From: Marsupella aquatica
Taxonomy: Eukaryota; Marchantiophyta
NCBI GenBank assembly: GCA_973895155.1
Contig: OZ316897.1
Location: 12,710,001-12,774,000, forward strand
Length of the DNA: 64,000 nt
Direction of reading: 5' to 3'
Shown here: positions 1 to 12,881 of the stretch, piece by piece
How positions within the stretch are numbered: the stretch's first letter is position 1
Layout of the letters: every line of letters begins with the position of its first letter
Made by a program: the position numbers and the translations under genes
The notes under the pieces: model-generated
Seen by the model: only the letters and a program-made list of their open reading frames with translations
The model's database searches: none
What the model was told of the DNA's origin: nothing

Positions 1-1228
1 ATCCTCTACAAGCTGTAGCAAAGCCACGAGTCGGCTCGCGGATCAAGTATGAAGGAGAAGCAATAAATTAAATCGCTAGATATGACCTGTATGAGTTATG
101 CTTTGCATGAAAGGTACACTGAAGTACTCGTCCAATTGTGATTACCCAAGATAAAGAGCTTAATATGTTAGAGACTCTTCGTTGTGAACAAGAACAACGG
201 TCACTGTATCTTTGTAGTGCGCAAGTACTCCTTCGAGTTTACTGTACTAAAAACGTTCATGCTGACCCTGGGCTATCGTCTCATGTGAGAAACTACGTTC
301 GAGGGTGCGACTGTCACCGAGGAGTTTCCGAAATAGAGAGGTTGATAGGTTAAATTTGCAGATTTCTAAAGCCAGCTATAACAGACTCGTGGGTTAATGT
401 GCATGTGTGTGTAAATCTAGCTACACATATGAGGTTTCGAAATATATCCTGAAAACAAAACAGTATTCTACGGCAAATATTCAGCAGTTACAGATCAAAT
501 TCGGCCATATGACGTAGATAATATATTTTTTCGTATAGCTACATAGTAAATAAGAACATAGACTCAAACATTCTAAAGATACAAAAATGGTAATTAAATC
601 ATTGGCGCCACAGAGAAGCATCCGCAAAAGAGTAATAGTTAAGCAGTCCTCTAATCTTATGATTGTATAAAGCCGCCAGGATATCAGAGTGCGATAGTTC
701 AAGCCCAGGGAATTCAGACCTTTAACTATCGGGAGCGACGGCACCGTATCCATCTTTTGGATTCTTATCTTACCGGGCTTAATAATGAGGTAGTTTAGAC
801 ATGGATGTTCTGATTCGTCATGTTTTATCAAATTGTGAAGAAATGAAAAAGGGAGAATCATACCTGAAGAGAGGTTGAACCACAATGTTGTGCAAGGCAC
901 ATCCTTCATATGAAACTTTCTGAGGTAACTACGGTAGCATTAATTGAGTGCGTGACGCCCAATTTACTGTGATGATGTGAGGTGCATTTGTGTCTGCTGA
1001 TGTCCTGCAACCAAGGTGGATTTGAGTTGGATTCGTCGTGGAATACGTCACGATCAATGACTCTATATTGCTGCTAGGGTCAGTTTACTGTGTTCTGGCC
1101 CCTTTCGTTCTTGGTTTTTAGGATACATATTTTAGTCAGCACTACGGCTGCAGTCTCTTCACATAGTGCACACCTTTGTCAAAGAAAAATAATATTTATT
1201 TATTGTTCTTGTCAAAATGCAATTGCCC
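1..1228. other. Gene-free left margin
   Basis: No gene is supported here. The longest open frames (for example 138-353 on plus and 481-909 on minus) have no recognisable domain, no splice-supported extension and an AT-rich composition typical of intergenic DNA. No repeats stand out. Confidence 0.5.
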
Positions 1229-1301
1229 TCCGTTGTAGTCTAGATGGTTAGGATACTCGGCTCTCACCCGAGCGACCCGGGTTCGAGTCCCGGCAACGGA
1301 A
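1229..1301 (+). tRNA. tRNA-Glu (anticodon CTC)
   Basis: This is a complete cloverleaf that decodes GAG. The seven-base acceptor stem pairs 1229-1235 with 1294-1300, and A1301 is the discriminator. The anticodon stem is 1256-1260 with 1268-1272, around a seven-base loop 1261-1267 with anticodon CTC at 1263-1265. The T stem is 1277-1281 with 1289-1293, closing the loop TTCGAGT at 1282-1288. There is no intron and no encoded CCA, as expected for a nuclear gene. A run of four T at 1325-1328 could act as the Pol III terminator. The sequence looks like the usual plant cytosolic tRNA-Glu; all stems are intact, so it is probably functional. Confidence 0.95.
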
Positions 1302-4300
1302 CGCTCCCGAGCAAAGACTACCACTTTTGGTGTCCTCAAGGTTGGGGCCATTACCTCTTTTGGTGTCTCCAATATTGGAGCTATCGTGTCAAACATCAGA
1401 GACATGTTAACATTTCCAACCAGTCAAGTGGGACTGATCTCTCTATCAAGAAATTTTTTGCCTGGACACGTCTATACAGGCTCTGAAAATTTCACCCATT
1501 TGGTTTTTGGTGACGAAGCAGAACCATCAGACCCGACCAAGTGACCTTTAACAAGACAGAAAAAGTCAGGTCCTAGATCGAGCTCCTGGCGAAGTGACCT
1601 TAACATGAGAGAATTTTTTGACGAATCAGGCCCAGAAATCTCCTCGATCTTGCCTACCGTAGTCTTGGCCACATCTGTACTTGAGGTCAAACAAACAGCT
1701 GGATAATGTGTTTTTCTCTGAAATCGTTTGATGCAAAAAAGATGTACAAGTGGATGGATGCAAACTAAATACAGAGATCTTCTTTAGCATTTATTGTATC
1801 CCCTTCCCTGAAGCTAAACGAGCAATAGATTAAGTTTGTTGTGTAAAGAACGGGGTAAAGAATGCTGAAAAATTTTAAATGTAGACTTATAGCCATCATG
1901 ACGATAGAGGTTGAGGATGAGTCTGTTGCTTGCTCACGAAATTTGCCATCGGTGACATGGACAGAGCTATATATTAATCAATGCAGCAAGTGTCATTGCT
2001 ACACCAAGCACGGACTCTGCCAGAGACAGTGTCTTCGTACTCATCGAAAAGTCAAATTCTTCGAACGTAGGACTCGTTAGCCATCAAGCAATTTGAAACT
2101 TTAGTTTAATAATAGCTGAACCTCTGGAAATTCAACCTGAGTAAATCAATGGATCTAAATCTTATTTGGTCATTCGTGACCTCCTACCAAGACAAGGTAC
2201 CAACGCCTCTTTCTGGTGTTCAAAGCTGTAATTCTCTTGTTCTTATAGCCATCGTTAATCTATGCCTGCCCAGCCAAATCCAGGTTCTATCTTATCAGAA
2301 GTAGTAGATCAGCAAAACAGAATCTTGTTTCTGCCAACTATAGAACCCATTCCCCAGAAATTCCCCGAGAATATTTGTAGATTTATGTATTCAGGGTTCA
2401 TTAAACAAACCAAGTGAAGTCCATTGTGGTGAGATCTCACAACTAGAACTTGTATCCCTAAGTAGGTAGTCCAACATACTGCGACCAGATTCTTGAGAAT
2501 ATCATACTAGCAAACATATGGAGTTGGGAAAGGGTGAAGGAGTTTTCCCTGTAGCCCAGAAGAAACGAGAAAAAGATCTGTTCAGTCTTCTTGTGACGAA
2601 TCAGTTCTTTGGTCATGGTCAAACTTCAAGCACGCTGAAGACCTTTCACGAGAACAATGCCCTCCTGAGGGCACTACACATCGTCAGGCTTCACTATACA
2701 TCGTCACGATGAGTTCACCGATAATGGCAATACATTATTTCTGTCTTTCGTTTGCAGGGATCATAGTCATAGTCACATAAAAAATTAATGATTTAACGCT
2801 GACAATGTTAAAATATAATTTGTTTCTTTGATCAAGTAGACCATCATAACTACGCTGAGCTTCATTAAGGTTCACAACTGAAGATAGGAGCAGACTAGAC
2901 TGCTGGCGTTTCCATCTCTCAATTGGAAATCATTATAAGTTTGTGGTACATATTGTCAGGTGCTTTGATCATTTCCACAGGCATTGCCTGTCACCGTATT
3001 CTCGTCAGTTCTCGCAAATAACTTTTGGATTCTTGGAGATAATTATACCGGTACGGAAGGTGATACGATCGTCCAACAGTCCGAGGAGTCAACCAGCCGG
3101 GGAACCGAACGTCAGCACACATCCATTTTTACTTATCCACTTGAGTTTCCACACATCGCCAGCAATTTGAGTTCCTCTTAATTTTCTCATGACCCTTGAG
3201 CCTCCTGGTCTTCAACTTCCTCTAGATTTCATTTTCCCTGGCGATCCGTCAGGCTCCACCCTTCTCACTTCGGTGTGTAACGTGATGTGCGAGCTCCTCC
3301 TCTCAATTGGGCAGAACATAAAAAAAATCGATTTCGTTTCAAACACAACCTGTAAACTGTTGATTTAAGCAGCTCGGAAACGTCTGGACAAACTGACATA
3401 TTGGCGAGAATTGGAGCGCCGGCTTTTAGCTCAGGGATCGATCTCGCAATCTTTCGTTTGCTTTTGAAAGGTTTTTCGCCCACAGCATCGACGCTTGTCG
3501 TGTGCATCTGAGCCTCACATGCTACACCGCAACACTAATTAAATCATCAGCTTGAGAGTCTCTATCTTACCGTACTGTTGGAACCTCTAGCAAGATTTGC
3601 CACAAATACGTTGAACCGTTGTCATAAAATGTCGAAAGAAGCTGATCATACACCGCCCGACCAGAAGGACCAGGGGGATGAGGATAGGAAGAAGGTGACT
3701 GCATTGACAGGAAATGCCCACCTGAGAAGGATGCGGGGCTCTCAGACGACATCCACAATTTTGGACGAACAGCGAAGGGAGTACTCATCAACATCCTAAA
3801 GCTAAATGTTCACTTGGAAAAACAGAGGTGCGGTGGAAGTTCTACTCCAGGTACCTCAGCCACACCAAAACTGCGAAGAGCAATCAACTCGCCTGATCCT
3901 CCGCTGGAAAGTGAAAAGCGGCTTTCAGATATCACATCGGAACGGGCATCGGAAGTATGGGATACTTAATTCGATGTTTGGGATACATGGGCAGGGATTA
4001 CAAGGGATACATCGGAGAGGCCGACACAGAAGAACTAAGAGCGGATATTATTGATCAGGCAGGTTGGGGGCAGCCCCGGAAACTTGAGCCACATCGAATC
4101 TTGACAATGAGATTTTGTGACCGATCACAAAGAGGGCAAGACCGGGCCAGTCTACGGGGGGCAGTCTTGACACACCCCCGAGCAGCACCAGTCTTGAGAA
4201 CCCCCGGACACCCCCCGCTGCTCAAGAAATTTGTGTAACGGTCGCCACCAAGAGGGTGAGGACTCCGCAGTCCAATGTGCCATTCAACGGTCAATTTCAG

Positions 4301-5152
4301 AATTCCCAAAATCAATTATGAGAACCACTACACCGCGATCAAGCCAAGACCAATCGGGGCACATCAGTCACGCCAGAAGGAAACTGTAAATGTACAATTT
4401 TAAGCAGGCTACTTCATGAGACAAGTTTACGCAAAAATCAATCACCGACGTGTGAATAGATCATCTTGTAGCAATTGAGTTTAGCTTTGTCTGCGACTTC
4501 TCGTTACTGTTTAATTGATACAGACTTTTCAAGCCTAGACGTATGAAACTCTTCCTCTTCGTCAAGTCAGTTGTGTATATATATGGTCCGTTTCGGATAT
4601 GTTGGAGGACGACATTTCTCTCAGGCCAAAGCTTACGAAGGTGGTGGTTGACAGCGCTAGTCAGTTGGGTCGTCCTTATACAGAACTTTACGGGACCGTT
4701 TTCTTTTTCCAAACATGCATGTATACGTCAAACAAGCCGTCAGATTGTACGTTTAGAAAAGCCGACGAAACGTACACTAAGCTTTACAAGTCCGTCTCCC
4801 ATTTGCAATGTCTCATTCGTGTCGGGAGAACGTTTCCTAGCTTGGTGTGTCTATCTATTTTTGTCTCGAGGACCAGGTCCTTGCTCGCAGCGGTGGCAAT
4901 TGAGATTGCAAACTATGTTAAGGATTGAGTCAAGAATTAATGGACGCGGACTAATTACTTCCTTATCGCCAAATCGTGAGGAAAACGTATGTTTACGTCC
5001 CGCTTGAATTCATGTTCTGTCCTTCTAGTGAGCTAAATACCCAGAGTGCGATACATGTTAGCTGCGGGAATGAAGCTTGCAGACTGCTTCATTACCAGGA
5101 ACACCTCTCCTGTTTGTGACCGCCTGTTTCGGAATGAAGTCGAGATGTAAAT
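1302..5152. other. Gene-free interval
   Basis: No gene is supported. Several open frames of 65-155 codons overlap each other on both strands between 2.5 and 5.0 kb, but none has a recognisable motif. The part nearest 5152 would hold the 3' UTR of the minus-strand GDSL gene. Confidence 0.45.
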
Positions 5153-7884
5153 TCACATGAAAGCAACACCAGGGTAGGAAGCTTCGAAACTGGGATCCTC
5201 AAATTTGAAAAAATTGAGACCACAGGCCGATACGAGGTTGATCGGGGGATCTACAAAACTCCCATTCAGAATTTTCTTGGCCACCCCTTTGTAGAAGGCT
5301 TCAGTAAAATGTATCCCGTCCCAGTTTAAATACTCCTTGGGGTTGGCGCAAGGGCGACCGAATACTGGACTGCCGTTCAGGAAACCACTGCTCCCGCATG
5401 ACACTCTCGGGTCGAAATTATGCTGTCCTCCGACGCCGCAACATGCATTCAGCTTCACCGAGTCCAACATCCCTGGTTGATGATTCACAGCGCCCACGAT
5501 GTTAAAATACTTCGCCCAAAGTCGGCAGAAATATCACAGCAGCATTGTTAGGAAGGAATCACTGTTGGCAAAGAAGTCGAATGACGAGATTTTCTTAGGT
5601 TTCATCGGTCTTGTTATTGGTAATGTCAGAAGGTACCAACTCTGCTCACGCTCACAAACCTAGCCCCGTCAAGCTTGACTCCTGGGTTCTTCATAAAAAC
5701 TCAATGCTCATCCTGATTACGTTGAACATACAGTTCATGCGAATTCTTCTCCATTTTCCACCCTTGGCCTATTCTCCGAATTGTGAGGGTGCCAAAAACT
5801 CGACCTAGGCATTCATGTACACCGGCGAAGTACTCACCGTAAGCTCCACAGTTGGAGAGGATGTCCATGTTCGCGGCGTAATAATCCACATGGATGATTG
5901 TTGCATCGAAAAGCCGTATGCGCAAGGCGAGGATTGTGAGATACAACTGCTTATTCAGTTCTTGTACTGCATTGTTGTAGTCTAGTAAACATCCGAAGTC
6001 GTCTATCGCCACTCCTGGAGCCTCAAAGTCATTCAAAAACAGAGGGGAGCAGCCTTCGGCGGGCACATTAAATATCATGAAACTCCTCGCCCCACTGTTA
6101 TAAAGAGTCTGCGAGTTACAACAAACCCTTAGAGTACATCGACTACCAATTAGGATTGATCCACCAAAAGATGGATGCAAGCGTGACGTGATGTACTCAA
6201 TATAGGGTCTAACTTAATTGCCTATGTTGAGATGGCCTAAGAGAGTGGCTCTAAGTTGAGCTTGCATACCTAGTGCCCATCTTGATATGAATCTCGAAGA
6301 TTATAATTCCCATCCACAATTGTCGAAATCGTTTTAAGGGTTCTCATCCTAGAATCCAGAACTATGGGCGGTATTTTGATCATATAGACGAGCGTAAGGA
6401 AGCCTCTAGATTGATTGTAAGCTTTGTAATTGAGATACTATCCTCGATTAACTGTATGTTCAAGCTGAAGACTCCTGAGGGACTGGTCCCTGTCTTCAAA
6501 TTGGGCTAATCACAACTCATAATTTTCCTTAAGGTATTCACATTCATGATGATTGACAACGACAGTACTCTCTTGATGTTATCATGTCGTTGTGGTCACC
6601 AAAGCACAAGGCGGAAACGGACATGATCCATGACTCTATTCCATCATAGTACGCGATTCGAAAGATCATACTCACCAAAACAGACTGAAATATCGAAGCC
6701 ACCGTCTCCGGAACAACATTTTGCATCACTTGCGAGATGGTGAGTGGCCTCAAATAAGCCGTGGTCAGGTCGTTTCCTCCGATGGAAACAATGTATAAAC
6801 TGTCGCTGAATGTTTCTTCTTTCGGTAGATTTCCGGGACAATATGTACATCCTACATGACAATCAGGCAGAGGAGGCACCTCGTGATGTAGACATTCGAA
6901 GCCACAGTTAATTAAGGGACGTAGAAACATACTTGACCATACGAAGCCTGCTGAGTAAGACTAATCGACGTGACCATAGAAATGGTGCTGCTCACAAGTT
7001 TCTTTACCCAAGCTAGCGTGACCGCCATTGCAGTGGCAAGACAAAGACTAATACAATTTTTCCGAACAAAAGCGAAATCTCCAATGGGCAAATGACACAC
7101 CAGTTACAAATAAAGCAGAAATTCTCTGGTACTTCATCAAATTCTGGTCGTTATGAAAATTATGCTAACACAGCATTTGTTGCCCTCGTTGCATGGAGTG
7201 ATAAGCAAAACGTCAAACGCTGAGTCGCGCGGTGAGGCAAGTGATGTGGTCAAAGAACTACATCCTCAAGCTAGCCCATCGTGGAGTGAACTAGAGAAAC
7301 CGCAGAAGGTAATCAAAGCAATTAGCCGGGAGCAATGCTAGTGATCAAATATACAACGTGGATGCTCACGCACCTGGTTGGAGTTGAGCGTTGAATGTTC
7401 TCTGCTTGAATCCAAGAAATTGATCCACCTGAGCGATCAGGGAGAAGGGCGAGAAAGATGTGTCATTCCCGGCCGTGGCTCCCGCATACGCAAAATTCGC
7501 TCCTCGTCTCAGATCCGGAGAGAAGCTTTGTAAGTAAGGTGGAAGTAGAGGGAAGGAGAACGCTTGCGCGATAAAATCAAGGAGCAGCCTACCGTCCGAG
7601 AACCGACCTGCGGGATGCGGGAAGTAACTCGCCCCGTAAGGAAATCCAATGGCTGCGTTAGAGGTGGAAGGAAATGCGATAGCTGCGTTTCCTGTGTCGG
7701 ACAGAGAGTCTCCAAAGTTGAAAATGGCCGACGGACATGAGAAGTACTGCAGCTCCCGTTGGCCATTTGTGCGCACAGCAAAGCTCATCATGATCCAGGT
7801 GAGGAGGCCGAGCTCTACGAGAGATAGTAGTATTGTTGACGACATCTCTCCCGTCAAGGCGGAAGGAATCCCCTGGAGGCCCAC
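5153..7884 (-). CDS. GDSL esterase/lipase (plant SGNH hydrolase), 4 exons
   Basis: This gene encodes a predicted secreted ester hydrolase of the plant GDSL family. Exons on the minus strand are 7374-7884, 6676-6851, 5838-6108 and 5153-5472. Every intron is GT-AG, phases agree, and the product is 425 residues. The N-terminus has a hydrophobic stretch at about 17-36 suggesting a signal peptide; Met14 is an alternative start that would make it a more typical leader. Block I FNFGDSLSDTGN gives nucleophile Ser60, followed by GRFSDG at about 93-98. GANFAYAGATA (128-138) supplies the oxyanion-hole Gly, SIGGND (193-198) supplies Asn197, and NWDGIHF supplies Asp371 and His374. All SGNH catalytic residues are therefore present. 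The blocks resemble the FXG1/ENOD8-like subgroup; substrate cannot be told. The protein is somewhat longer than the usual 360-380 residues, because of the extended N-terminus and a short C-terminal tail after the catalytic His block. Its promoter should lie upstream of 7884 on the minus strand. Confidence 0.9.
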
Positions 7885-9188
7885 GCAGATTGCAAACCGT
7901 TGTCTTCAAGGCCTAAACAACACGAGCGTTACGTGGAGTGTACACGGCACAAAGCTAGGGCTACGGACCACCGCTCTACTCCTGCAGCGCAACTTGCCAT
8001 ACGTTCAGCAGAGCTTCAGATGTTTGGACATACCTTAATATTGAGATTTGGGACCGACAGCCAATTTGAAGGCGTGAACTTCAAGAATCCGGTCTCGCGA
8101 ACTGAGACAGACACAACGACCATTTGACACCGGTATAACTCAATTAATAAATCACGACATTGACGTCGACTCCCGGGGACCCTTGGCATGGTGGAGGGCC
8201 CTTCGAATCCGCGAAGGCCGTGGATTGTGATGCTCTTCACACTTCAGAACGGGAATTACGGGTATATCGTTCCTCAATTCGTATTTGCGAGGCGTGGCCA
8301 TTAGTGGGAACGAACGGAACTCGTGCCGGATAGTAAATTGCAAGCTGCGTATCTAACTAGATCAAGCTCTGCAGCTGCTTCTTCGGGACGTGCATGCCTG
8401 CCATAAGGTACCGTATTCGGTACCACATACCGTAACTATAAAGGAAGCTATGAGTTGCGATCTGATCGAGGTGCCATGAGAATAACATACAGTAATGCTA
8501 CAGTACAGTACTGGAGTCCATTCATCAGCTCTGAAGGCACTGACTATGGACGTACTGATACGTACTCTGTGACATGATTATGTGGCGCAGAATGGACAGG
8601 ACGAACTGGCTCCGATCGCGAGCTCATCAGATACTCGGATTCAATGCAGATTTGGTCGTCCACGTACAGTACCTCCACACTGTTTTGCATCTCACGTCGA
8701 ACCGAGCCAGAACTGACGACCGAACGTTGCTAACTTGACATCGACAGACACATCTCTGGATGCAGTTCAGCTCGACCACAGCACTGACGAGATTCTTCTG
8801 CGTAGCCTACCTGAAGAAAGCCTACACGATCGATCGGCGTCAGTCTGTGGGTTGGGTTGGCAATAAATTACTGATCACGACGGGAGATCGATCGCTTGCT
8901 AATCACGATGCTAGTAGCTCGTCCATATCACGAAGCAGGTCAAAGGAATTCGGAGGACTCATCTCTCGCTGCAAGTGAGGAAATTGATCGATAGAAGAAG
9001 CGCTCGATGGAGGCAATTTATCGATGTACCAATGAATGCATCGAGCAGTTCTCGGAGCGTTAGATTGCACGAAGCGGGACAAAGAAGGAGATAATTATAG
9101 TGAGGCAGGGACAACAACCCAGGGCAACAAAGGGAAGGCTTTAATTAGCAAGTCGTCCCTGGGGGCAGGGGGGGGGGGGAGGCTCAGT

Positions 9189-9234
9189 AATACAAACATG
9201 TTGACATCAGGAATACAAACATGTTGACATCAGG
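9189..9234. repeat. 23-bp perfect tandem duplication
   Basis: Two identical 23-base units sit head to tail (9189-9211 and 9212-9234; unit starts AATACAAACATG). It follows immediately after a poly-G tract. Confidence 0.9.
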
Positions 9235-9540
9235 TGCCAGCGCATTTTATTCATTTAATTTTAGGGAAGTAATTAGAACTAGCGAGGCATAGTATAATGC
9301 GAGTAAAGAGTTGGCTAGCATAGTGTTGTTAGCGAGATAGTAATTATGGTTTCATTTATTTTTTTACTTTTTGCTGCCTTTTATATATTTTGTGTTTTTT
9401 AATGACTCCAGATGGCTGGCTAGGTCACTAGCAAAAAGAGCAGTCCCAAAAATGTTTGCAAGGCAGTTGGATATAGAAAAATTAAGGGTCATGTGACGAA
9501 CATTTTTTGCTGGTGTGAGTAAAATTTTACTGTTTTACTG

Positions 9541-9605
9541 TCTCCTGGCGCGCTACAATGACCCAGAAGTATGTCTCCTGGTGCGCTACAATGACCCAGA
9601 AGTAG
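9541..9605. repeat. 33-bp tandem duplication
   Basis: Two near-identical units with a period of 33 bases share GCGCTACAATGACCCAGAAG and differ at one position. Confidence 0.85.
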
Positions 9606-9958
9606 CAAGGAAATAAGTAAAGGGGTACCAATTTCAAAAAATGTCACTTGTCATCAAGTGAATCATTGTTTGCCACATGGTTTTTTGAGCTTCCTATTCC
9701 TTTTAAAGAAAGTGGTTAAATAGGGGCTGTCACACAGGGTATATGACAATTTCATAAGGTGAATCCCCCTAGAGTAGTCCATCAATAATGGCCGGAACAG
9801 TAAAGTTATCCGCAATGTGAGTGATTAAGGGCTACTGGTCGTGACTTGTACCTAAATTAAAGGGTGAGTTAACTTAAATGGAAACTTCAAGTACTCAGGG
9901 GCGAGAAACAGGGTGAATCCCGTTTTTTGTCCTTCCAACAGTGTCGGGCCCTTCTCAC

Positions 9959-10009
9959 CGCGAGTTAGTGTCAGCCGCGAGTTAGTGCCAGCCGTGAGTT
10001 AGTGCCAGG
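9959..10009. repeat. 17-bp triplicated tandem repeat
   Basis: Three 17-base units (9959-9975, 9976-9992, 9993-10009) share the core GAGTTAGTGYCAG. They form the left edge of a GC-rich repeat block that continues to about 10290. Confidence 0.9.
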
Positions 10010-10014
10010 ATGTT

Positions 10015-10290
10015 CTGCTCTTTCCTGCCCAGGCCCATCGTGCCTCCAATGTTGCATCGTGCCTTCCTGCTCAGGCCCGACATTGCTCAAGCCCTCCGTA
10101 GCTTCAAGCTGCTGATCGAGCACAGCCTAGCTTCCTTGCCTCCATTGCTCCACACTGCATCGTGCCCCTGATTGTGCCTCCATCGCTGCTGCTCAGGCCC
10201 GACATTGCCCAGCCCTCCATAGCTTCGAGCTGCTGAGCACTGCAGCCCAGCTTTGGTTCCTCCATCGCTCCATCCTTGCCTCCATCGGGT
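10015..10290. repeat. GC-rich imperfect repeat block
   Basis: A unit of about 47 bases beginning GCTCAGGCCCGACATTGC occurs at about 10069-10115 and again at about 10190-10235. Related shorter phrases (GCCTCCAT, CATCGTGCC) fill the gaps. The GC content contrasts with the AT-rich flanks, so it may be part of a non-autonomous transposon, though no termini could be defined. Confidence 0.6.
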
Positions 10291-12460
10291 ATCTTCTGAC
10301 TCAAGTGGGAGGTTAACTCTCTTAACTCACCTGCTTATTTACTTAACTCAGTTCTTACAAGGGAACTTTAGGAGAGTTTAAGGAAACTCACTTAAAAGAC
10401 CAAATAGGGACTCTGGCCTTGAGTTTGGCCCCTTTACATTAAGGATAACTTTAGTAGGGTGTCTCAATCTTCTTCCTTTTGCCTCCTGTCACTGTCAAGC
10501 GAGTTTTCCCGGAAAAAAATGGCGGACACAAAAATGCTTGTCTATACACTCATGATCGCAGACCGAAGGTTTATTTCTGCGGACCTGGAGGTTTGAAACG
10601 CCCTATTGGATTGAGAATCTGTCATAGGGTAGCACGGACCACCTGCCATGATGGCATGGCCATCACAAGGACATACATATGTATGGGCCTATCTTGGGCC
10701 CTGGATCGTATTTGCCTTTGTGCCAAAACCTGCCAATGTAATAGGGGTTCTCAAACCTTAAATTTGATGGAAGTGAAGGTTAGGGACACAAAAGTTACAG
10801 AATATTGAATTCATATTTCATAAGTTTTGGCCTTAAAGATTCACATAACCCTGTGAAAAGCTATATATGCCTATTTGTTTATGGCCAAAGGTCATCATCC
10901 TTAATCACATGCGGTTGCCTCCCTTGAAAAAAAAAAACATCCTTAATCACAATCTTTGAGATGCTCTCTTTTTGCCTCAAGAGAACTAATTGAATTTCAT
11001 CCAAAAAGCAAGCATACAATAGGGGGGGCTCACTAAAATGAGCGTCACCCAGGCTCGGCCAATTGAATGTCGTCATGCCCAAAAAAAACCGGAGAGGCCG
11101 GAACCAGGAGAGAATCATGAGCAAAAAGTAGGCGGCTAAATCTATGGTTTAACTACTGCAATGGGAAAGACACCCGTCATATGACTGGCCAGTGAGAAAG
11201 AACCGGTAGGGTTCCACAGAGTGGGTCTGTGACTATATTCACATTCAGTCAGTCAGGTCTGCGGTGCCACTTCTACACCTGAAAGGGGGGGGGGACACAT
11301 GGATTACCTGCCCAGATACTAGATTTACGGGCTTTGAGATGCTCTCACTGTAAGTGCATACCCCATAAGTGCAAAACCTTGGCTAACTGCAAGGCTTCCT
11401 GTTCTTCTCTTTTTGTCCTGTGGAGTTTGAACTTTTTGTAAGTGCAAATTAATTGCCAAGAAAATTTTCATCATGTAATTATTTCTAGGTTTCATCAGCA
11501 AAGATAGGTGCATCACACCATTATTTCCAGGTTTCACAAGCACCATAAAATATTTTGTTAGACTAAGTCAGGTTCAACCTTCAGTTCAAATTCAAGGAAT
11601 TCAGATTTCAGTTGCCCAGGGGTTATTCCAAGCTTATATTGGCCATTGTTAATTGGTTGTTTCATCTTTCATCCACAACCAAGTACTAGAAAAATCATAC
11701 GACATACCACAAAGGATGCAACTTAGTGTTGAGTTGTCTAGCAAATAATGTAAACTTGCATGGTCAAGTCAACCTGGTTTCAACCTTTTGTGGGCCACCC
11801 CTGTTGTATGCTGGCTTTTTGGATGGAACTCGCTGAATTTTTCAAGGCAAAAAAAAAGACCAAGACAACACAAGTGAATCTGATTGTGTTAAGCCAAGAG
11901 AACCGAGTGATGTCGGACAAGATCAACTGTGTTACGCCAATAGACCTCCTTCAGGGAATGTGCACCAACCAATGTAAAGCTTCATTACCAATGGGTACAA
12001 GGAAACAGATGCTATAACAAATGTGGTATCGTGTGGTTTATAGCATTATGCACTCCAAGCAGCTTGTTCAAGAACTATCACCAAGGCCTGAAGTGACCAA
12101 AGTTACTGAATAGTTGGCGGCTACAAATAACTGGTGATATTTTTGTTTACATGAGGCGATTCTTTTGAATATATCCCTGGATTAATCAGTATAGGAGGAT
12201 GATTTTGGAAGGATCAAATTTCTGAATGAATTAGTTTCCTTTCTGAAAATCAATTATGTAAAAACAAATAGTTACATTCTGGGTGTTTATCATGCCCAGT
12301 CTTTGTTATTCTTGTTGTGAATTTTTTTATGGTTAGTGGGGGTAATTACTTTTGCTGGTGTTGCCACAAACACAAGTGGACGTATTTTTGCCCCTCCTCT
12401 CGTGCTAAACTTTATTTTCTTCTCGTTTCTGGAAAACGTCCATCTTAATTTTGATTTTTC

Positions 12461-12851
12461 GGGCCCAACGCCACTTTACTGCGCTGGGCGCCAAAACTAT
12501 TTCATTAATTATGATGTGCGCGAAATTAGTTACTCTGGGCGCAGAGTAAGGCAGGCGGACCCAGAGCTCTAAGAGGGAAAAGTGGCCGTCAACCTGTAGG
12601 CAGAGCTCTGTGACACTGCCGGGAAGAAACCACTTTTCTTGTGGGTGGGATTGCTCACGACCTTGTGCGTTTCTCTGATTCTTTGTTCAAATTTGTTTTC
12701 GTGCTGATCGCTCGATTCCGTCAACTGATTTTGATGCTCGTTGTGACTGACCTTTTGCTCCATTCGATATTGCTTGGAGCCGAATCGATCAATTTTGCTA
12801 ATCATTTTATCTCATTGTTACCTTCCGTGAGTAACATCCGTTGTTGCTGCA
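12461..12851 (+). promoter_or_regulatory. Conserved leader/promoter of F-box copy 1
   Basis: This block aligns, with substitutions and small gaps, to the reverse complement of 29462-29915 in front of the second F-box/kelch gene. Shared landmarks are GGGCCCAACG, CTGCGCTGGGCGCC, GTAGGCAGAG, TGCCGGGAAGAA, TTGTGGGTGG and CCGTTGTTGCTGCA. Such conservation outside coding sequence indicates that the two genes were duplicated with their 5' regions, and suggests a shared promoter and 5' UTR. Splicing of the leader is inferred from the AG at 13412-13413 just before GTGCAATGG, which is mirrored in the other copy. Confidence 0.6.
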
Positions 12852-12881
12852 GTGAATAGACTATTGTATTGTACATTGATA

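Larger units (their letters stand above)
7885..12460. other. Intergenic region between GDSL and F-box genes
   Basis: The segment just right of 7884 is the expected GDSL leader and promoter. Beyond about 9.1 kb the stretch holds a poly-G tract (about 9162-9182), short tandem repeats and a GC-rich imperfect repeat (listed separately), then AT-rich sequence. Open frames here (for example 10479-10808 on plus) match nothing I recognise. Confidence 0.45.

Noticed and set aside
4543-5007. 154- and 109-codon plus-strand frames
   Set aside because: They overlap in different frames, have no recognisable motif and no splice-supported partners.
5701-6180. Treating the GDSL pieces as separate small genes
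   Set aside because: The pieces carry successive GDSL blocks and join with GT-AG introns in consistent phase, so they are exons of one gene.
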